DNA of 60,484 bases from DATATV01 sp035551355 (GTDB taxonomy: Bacteria; Actinomycetota; Actinomycetes; Mycobacteriales; Pseudonocardiaceae): assembly GCA_035551355.1 (NCBI GenBank), contig DASZNF010000014.1, positions 1-60,484 of the forward strand, read 5' to 3'. Positions 58,717 to 60,484 of this stretch are shown here, piece after piece. Under the pieces are notes generated by a model. The model had not been told where the DNA came from. It saw only the letters and a program-made list of their open reading frames with translations, and searched no databases. A program made the translations under genes and the position numbers. Position 1 is the stretch's first letter. Every line of letters starts with the position of its first letter.

Positions 58717-59316
58717 TCATTCGAGCGAGCGCTTGGTGTCAGGGATGCATTGGTAGGTCAGGTAGGCGAGGCTGTCACCGACGGTGCGGGCATCGACGAG
58801 CCGCAGGGGTTGTGGGCTGCTGGTCAGCCCGAAGAGGCGGTCGCCCGCGCCCATCACGAGCGGGAAGATCGTCAGCCGCAGCTCGTCGACGAGACCGTGC
58901 CCGAGCAGCGTGGGCACGAGCCGGGAGCTGGCGTAGACGCGGATCTCGCCATTGACCTTCTGCTTCAGCATCGACACCTCGCTCACCACATCGCCCGTCA
59001 AGACCGTCGAGTTGTTCCAGGCGTCGGCCTGTTCCAAGGTGGCGGAAACGACGTATTTGGGCAGTCTGTTCATCTTGTCCGCCAACGCGCCGGTGCGGGA
59101 CGGATACCGTGCGGCGAAGAACTCGTAGCTGCGTCGTCCCAGCAGCAGGGCCTGCGCGGCCAGCGCGTCTTCGAGTATGAGCGCGTCCCATTCCCGGCGG
59201 TCGGTCTGGGAAAGCGCGGCGCGCCAGTCGCCGGCGCGGCTGAAGCCCTCCTCGCCGGTCGCGTCCTGGGTGACTCCGTCGAGCGAGACGTTCTCGAAGA
59301 CGACGATCGTGCCCAT
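58717..59316 (-). CDS. RibD C-terminal/dihydrofolate reductase-family protein
   Basis: A 199-residue protein of the DHFR-like RibD C-terminal family. It starts MGTIVVFENVSLDGVTQDA and has LLLGRRSYEFFAARYP, KYVVSATLEQADAWNNSTVL, IRVYASSRLVPTLLGHGLVDELRLTIFPLVMGAG and FGLTSSPQPLRLVD. Similar stand-alone proteins reduce unknown substrates with NADPH; they are not the riboflavin enzyme. GGAGGA is 8 nt before ATG 59316. It is divergent from the SigJ-like factor, a common pair in actinobacteria, so that factor may transcribe it. Confidence 0.9.
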   Translation of the reverse strand: MGTIVVFENVSLDGVTQDATGEEGFSRAGDWRAALSQTDRREWDALILEDALAAQALLLGRRSYEFFAARYPSRTGALADKMNRLPKYVVSATLEQADAWNNSTVLTGDVVSEVSMLKQKVNGEIRVYASSRLVPTLLGHGLVDELRLTIFPLVMGAGDRLFGLTSSPQPLRLVDARTVGDSLAYLTYQCIPDTKRSLE

Positions 59317-59469
59317 GTCGGTGTTCCTCCGGTTCGTGTTGTCTGACTGCCACTGAGGTAGACACCGCGGCATCGGCGAACTGGGCGTGCACCGGCCGCC
59401 CAGTTCCCCGGCCGGCCGGGGTCCATACGTCGAAAGAGATGCCACGTGGGGCCAGAGAAGGAGACAGGG

Positions 59470-60474
59470 ATGGTGACCGGCGACCTGATGTCCAAGGCGC
59501 GGGCGGGGGACGGCGACTCGTTCCGCGCACTGATCCAGCCCTACCGCGCGGAGTTGCAGGTGCACTGCTATCGGATGCTCGGATCGTTGCAGGACGCGGA
59601 GGACGCGCTGCAGGACACCCTGCTGGACGCCTGGCGGGGCCTGGCCGGGTTCGGGGAGCGCGCCTCGCTGCGCACCTGGCTGTATCGGATCGCCACCAAC
59701 CGATGCCTCAACGTGCGCCGCGCGGCGAGCCGACGCCAGGCCAAGGAGTGGGACGTGCCGCGTGTGGAACCGCCCGAGCCGACCCGGCTCGGCGAGGTCG
59801 TCTGGCTACAGCCGTATCCCGACACGCTGCTTGAACAGGCGATCCAGGTATCTCTCGGGCCGGAGGCCCGCTACGAGCAAACCGAATCCGTCTCCCTGGC
59901 GTTCGTCACCGCGTTGCAGGTGCTGCCGCCGCGCCAGCTCGCCGTCCTCGTCCTGCGTGACGTCCTCGGATTCCACGCGGCCGAGGTCGCCGACATGCTG
60001 GACTCGACCGTCGACTCGGTCACCAGCGCTCTCAAACGAGCCCGGGCCGCGCTGCGACGCCGCCAGCCGACAGCCGCCGACCCAGCGCCGGCCCCCGGCT
60101 CGGCCGCCGAGGACGCGATCACGGCGAAGTTCGTCCGCGCGTGGGAGTCCGCCGACCTCGACGCCCTGGTGGCCCTGCTGACCGACGACGTCTTCATGTC
60201 GATGCCGCCGGTGCCTTTCGAGTACGAGAGCCGAGACGTCGTAGCTCGCTTCTGCGCCAGCATCTTCCGTGCCGGTCGCCGGTTCGAGCTCGTGCCGACC
60301 CGAGCCAACGGTCAGCCGGCGTTCGGTGCGTATCTGCGCGGTGCCAACGGCATCAGCCATGGCACCGGCATCTACGTCCTCGCCCTTGCCGGCGACCACA
60401 TCAGCGCCATGACCCGATTCGACAACGCCGTGCTGCCCTGGTTCGGGCTTCCACGCTCACTCCCGAGCCGATAG
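59470..60474 (+). CDS. ECF sigma factor with C-terminal SnoaL-like domain (TIGR02960-like)
   Basis: A 334-residue sigma factor. Region 2 is SFRALIQPYRAELQVHCYRM then LGSLQDAEDALQDTLLDAWR; region 4 has VLPPRQLAVLVLRDVLGFHA and AAEVADMLDSTVDSVTSALK. The last ~120 residues form a SnoaL_2/NTF2-like domain (VRAWESADLDALVALLTDDV), thought in such sigma factors to control activity in place of an anti-sigma factor. Start ATG 59470 has AAGGAG 5 nt upstream. Divergent from the RibD-type reductase, a likely target. Confidence 0.93.
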   Translation: MVTGDLMSKARAGDGDSFRALIQPYRAELQVHCYRMLGSLQDAEDALQDTLLDAWRGLAGFGERASLRTWLYRIATNRCLNVRRAASRRQAKEWDVPRVEPPEPTRLGEVVWLQPYPDTLLEQAIQVSLGPEARYEQTESVSLAFVTALQVLPPRQLAVLVLRDVLGFHAAEVADMLDSTVDSVTSALKRARAALRRRQPTAADPAPAPGSAAEDAITAKFVRAWESADLDALVALLTDDVFMSMPPVPFEYESRDVVARFCASIFRAGRRFELVPTRANGQPAFGAYLRGANGISHGTGIYVLALAGDHISAMTRFDNAVLPWFGLPRSLPSR

Positions 60475-60484
60475 ACCACTCCGG

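Overview
The window is about 70% G+C, shows strong third-position GC bias, and uses many GTG starts. Several genes have a TANNNT -10 hexamer only 6-8 nt before the start codon, which implies leaderless mRNAs. The gene content is that of a mycothiol-making actinomycete (mshD, nitrobindin, PurS-type FGAM synthase, GlnR, LmeA-like protein). From memory, the order purB-purC-purSQ-purL-(SCP-like)-purF-purM-nitrobindin-DUF1416-sulfurtransferase-thioredoxin-LmeA-glnR-mshD-pst-phoU-LCP-dus follows the Mycobacterium tuberculosis segment Rv0777 to Rv0823c, here with different inserted genes. A Pseudonocardiaceae-like chromosome is my best guess; this is inference, not a database result.

Layout. 1-2.5 kb: start of an unidentified minus-strand gene, then a SigE-family ECF sigma factor with two related single-pass membrane proteins. 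2.5-15 kb: purine genes purB, purC, purS-purQ-purL, interspersed with a MOSC protein, an SDR behind a MerR-type promoter, an ArsR/AHSA1 pair, a deazaflavin-type nitroreductase, a DUF2334 protein, a metallo-hydrolase and an epimerase. 15-24 kb: a pentapeptide-repeat membrane protein, three consecutive secreted GH25 muramidases, glutamate decarboxylase, a PAS-GGDEF-EAL protein, then about 1.1 kb of repetitive non-coding DNA. 24-30 kb: a small membrane protein, a GH15 enzyme preceded by a 28-bp tandem repeat, a secreted S53 peptidase and a TrmB/LuxR-type regulator. 30-35 kb: SCP-like protein, purF, purM, a Bcr/CflA transporter.

35-39.4 kb holds a YbaB-like protein, a WXG100-type protein with a YxxxE export signal, an 808-residue WXG-like/coiled-coil protein and a two-TM membrane protein. 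It looks like a type VII secretion substrate cassette without machinery, and is the best candidate here for an undescribed system. 39.4-43.5 kb: nitrobindin, a 34-residue membrane protein, and a sulfur operon (DUF4395, thiosulfate sulfurtransferase, DUF1416) preceded by a cysteine-containing leader peptide; then LmeA-like and membrane-anchored thioredoxin genes.

43.8-50.7 kb: glnR, mshD and the phosphate regulon pstS-pstC-pstA-pstB with convergent phoU. Both pstS and phoU have an 11-bp-spaced direct repeat of the PHO-box type. pstC has no canonical start codon where its ribosome-binding site points; the codon there is ATC. 50.9-60.5 kb: a large LCP-domain protein, a diguanylate cyclase, dus, a membrane-anchored esterase, tRNA-Lys(TTT) next to a serine-recombinase remnant, and an ECF sigma factor with a SnoaL-like tail divergent from a RibD-type reductase.

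The purine genes together encode most of the route to IMP and AMP: PurF, the PurSQL complex, PurM, PurC and PurB. The pst/phoU and glnR genes tie the region to phosphate and nitrogen sensing. Two c-di-GMP enzymes, three muramidases, an LCP protein and the LmeA-like protein connect it to cell-envelope remodelling.
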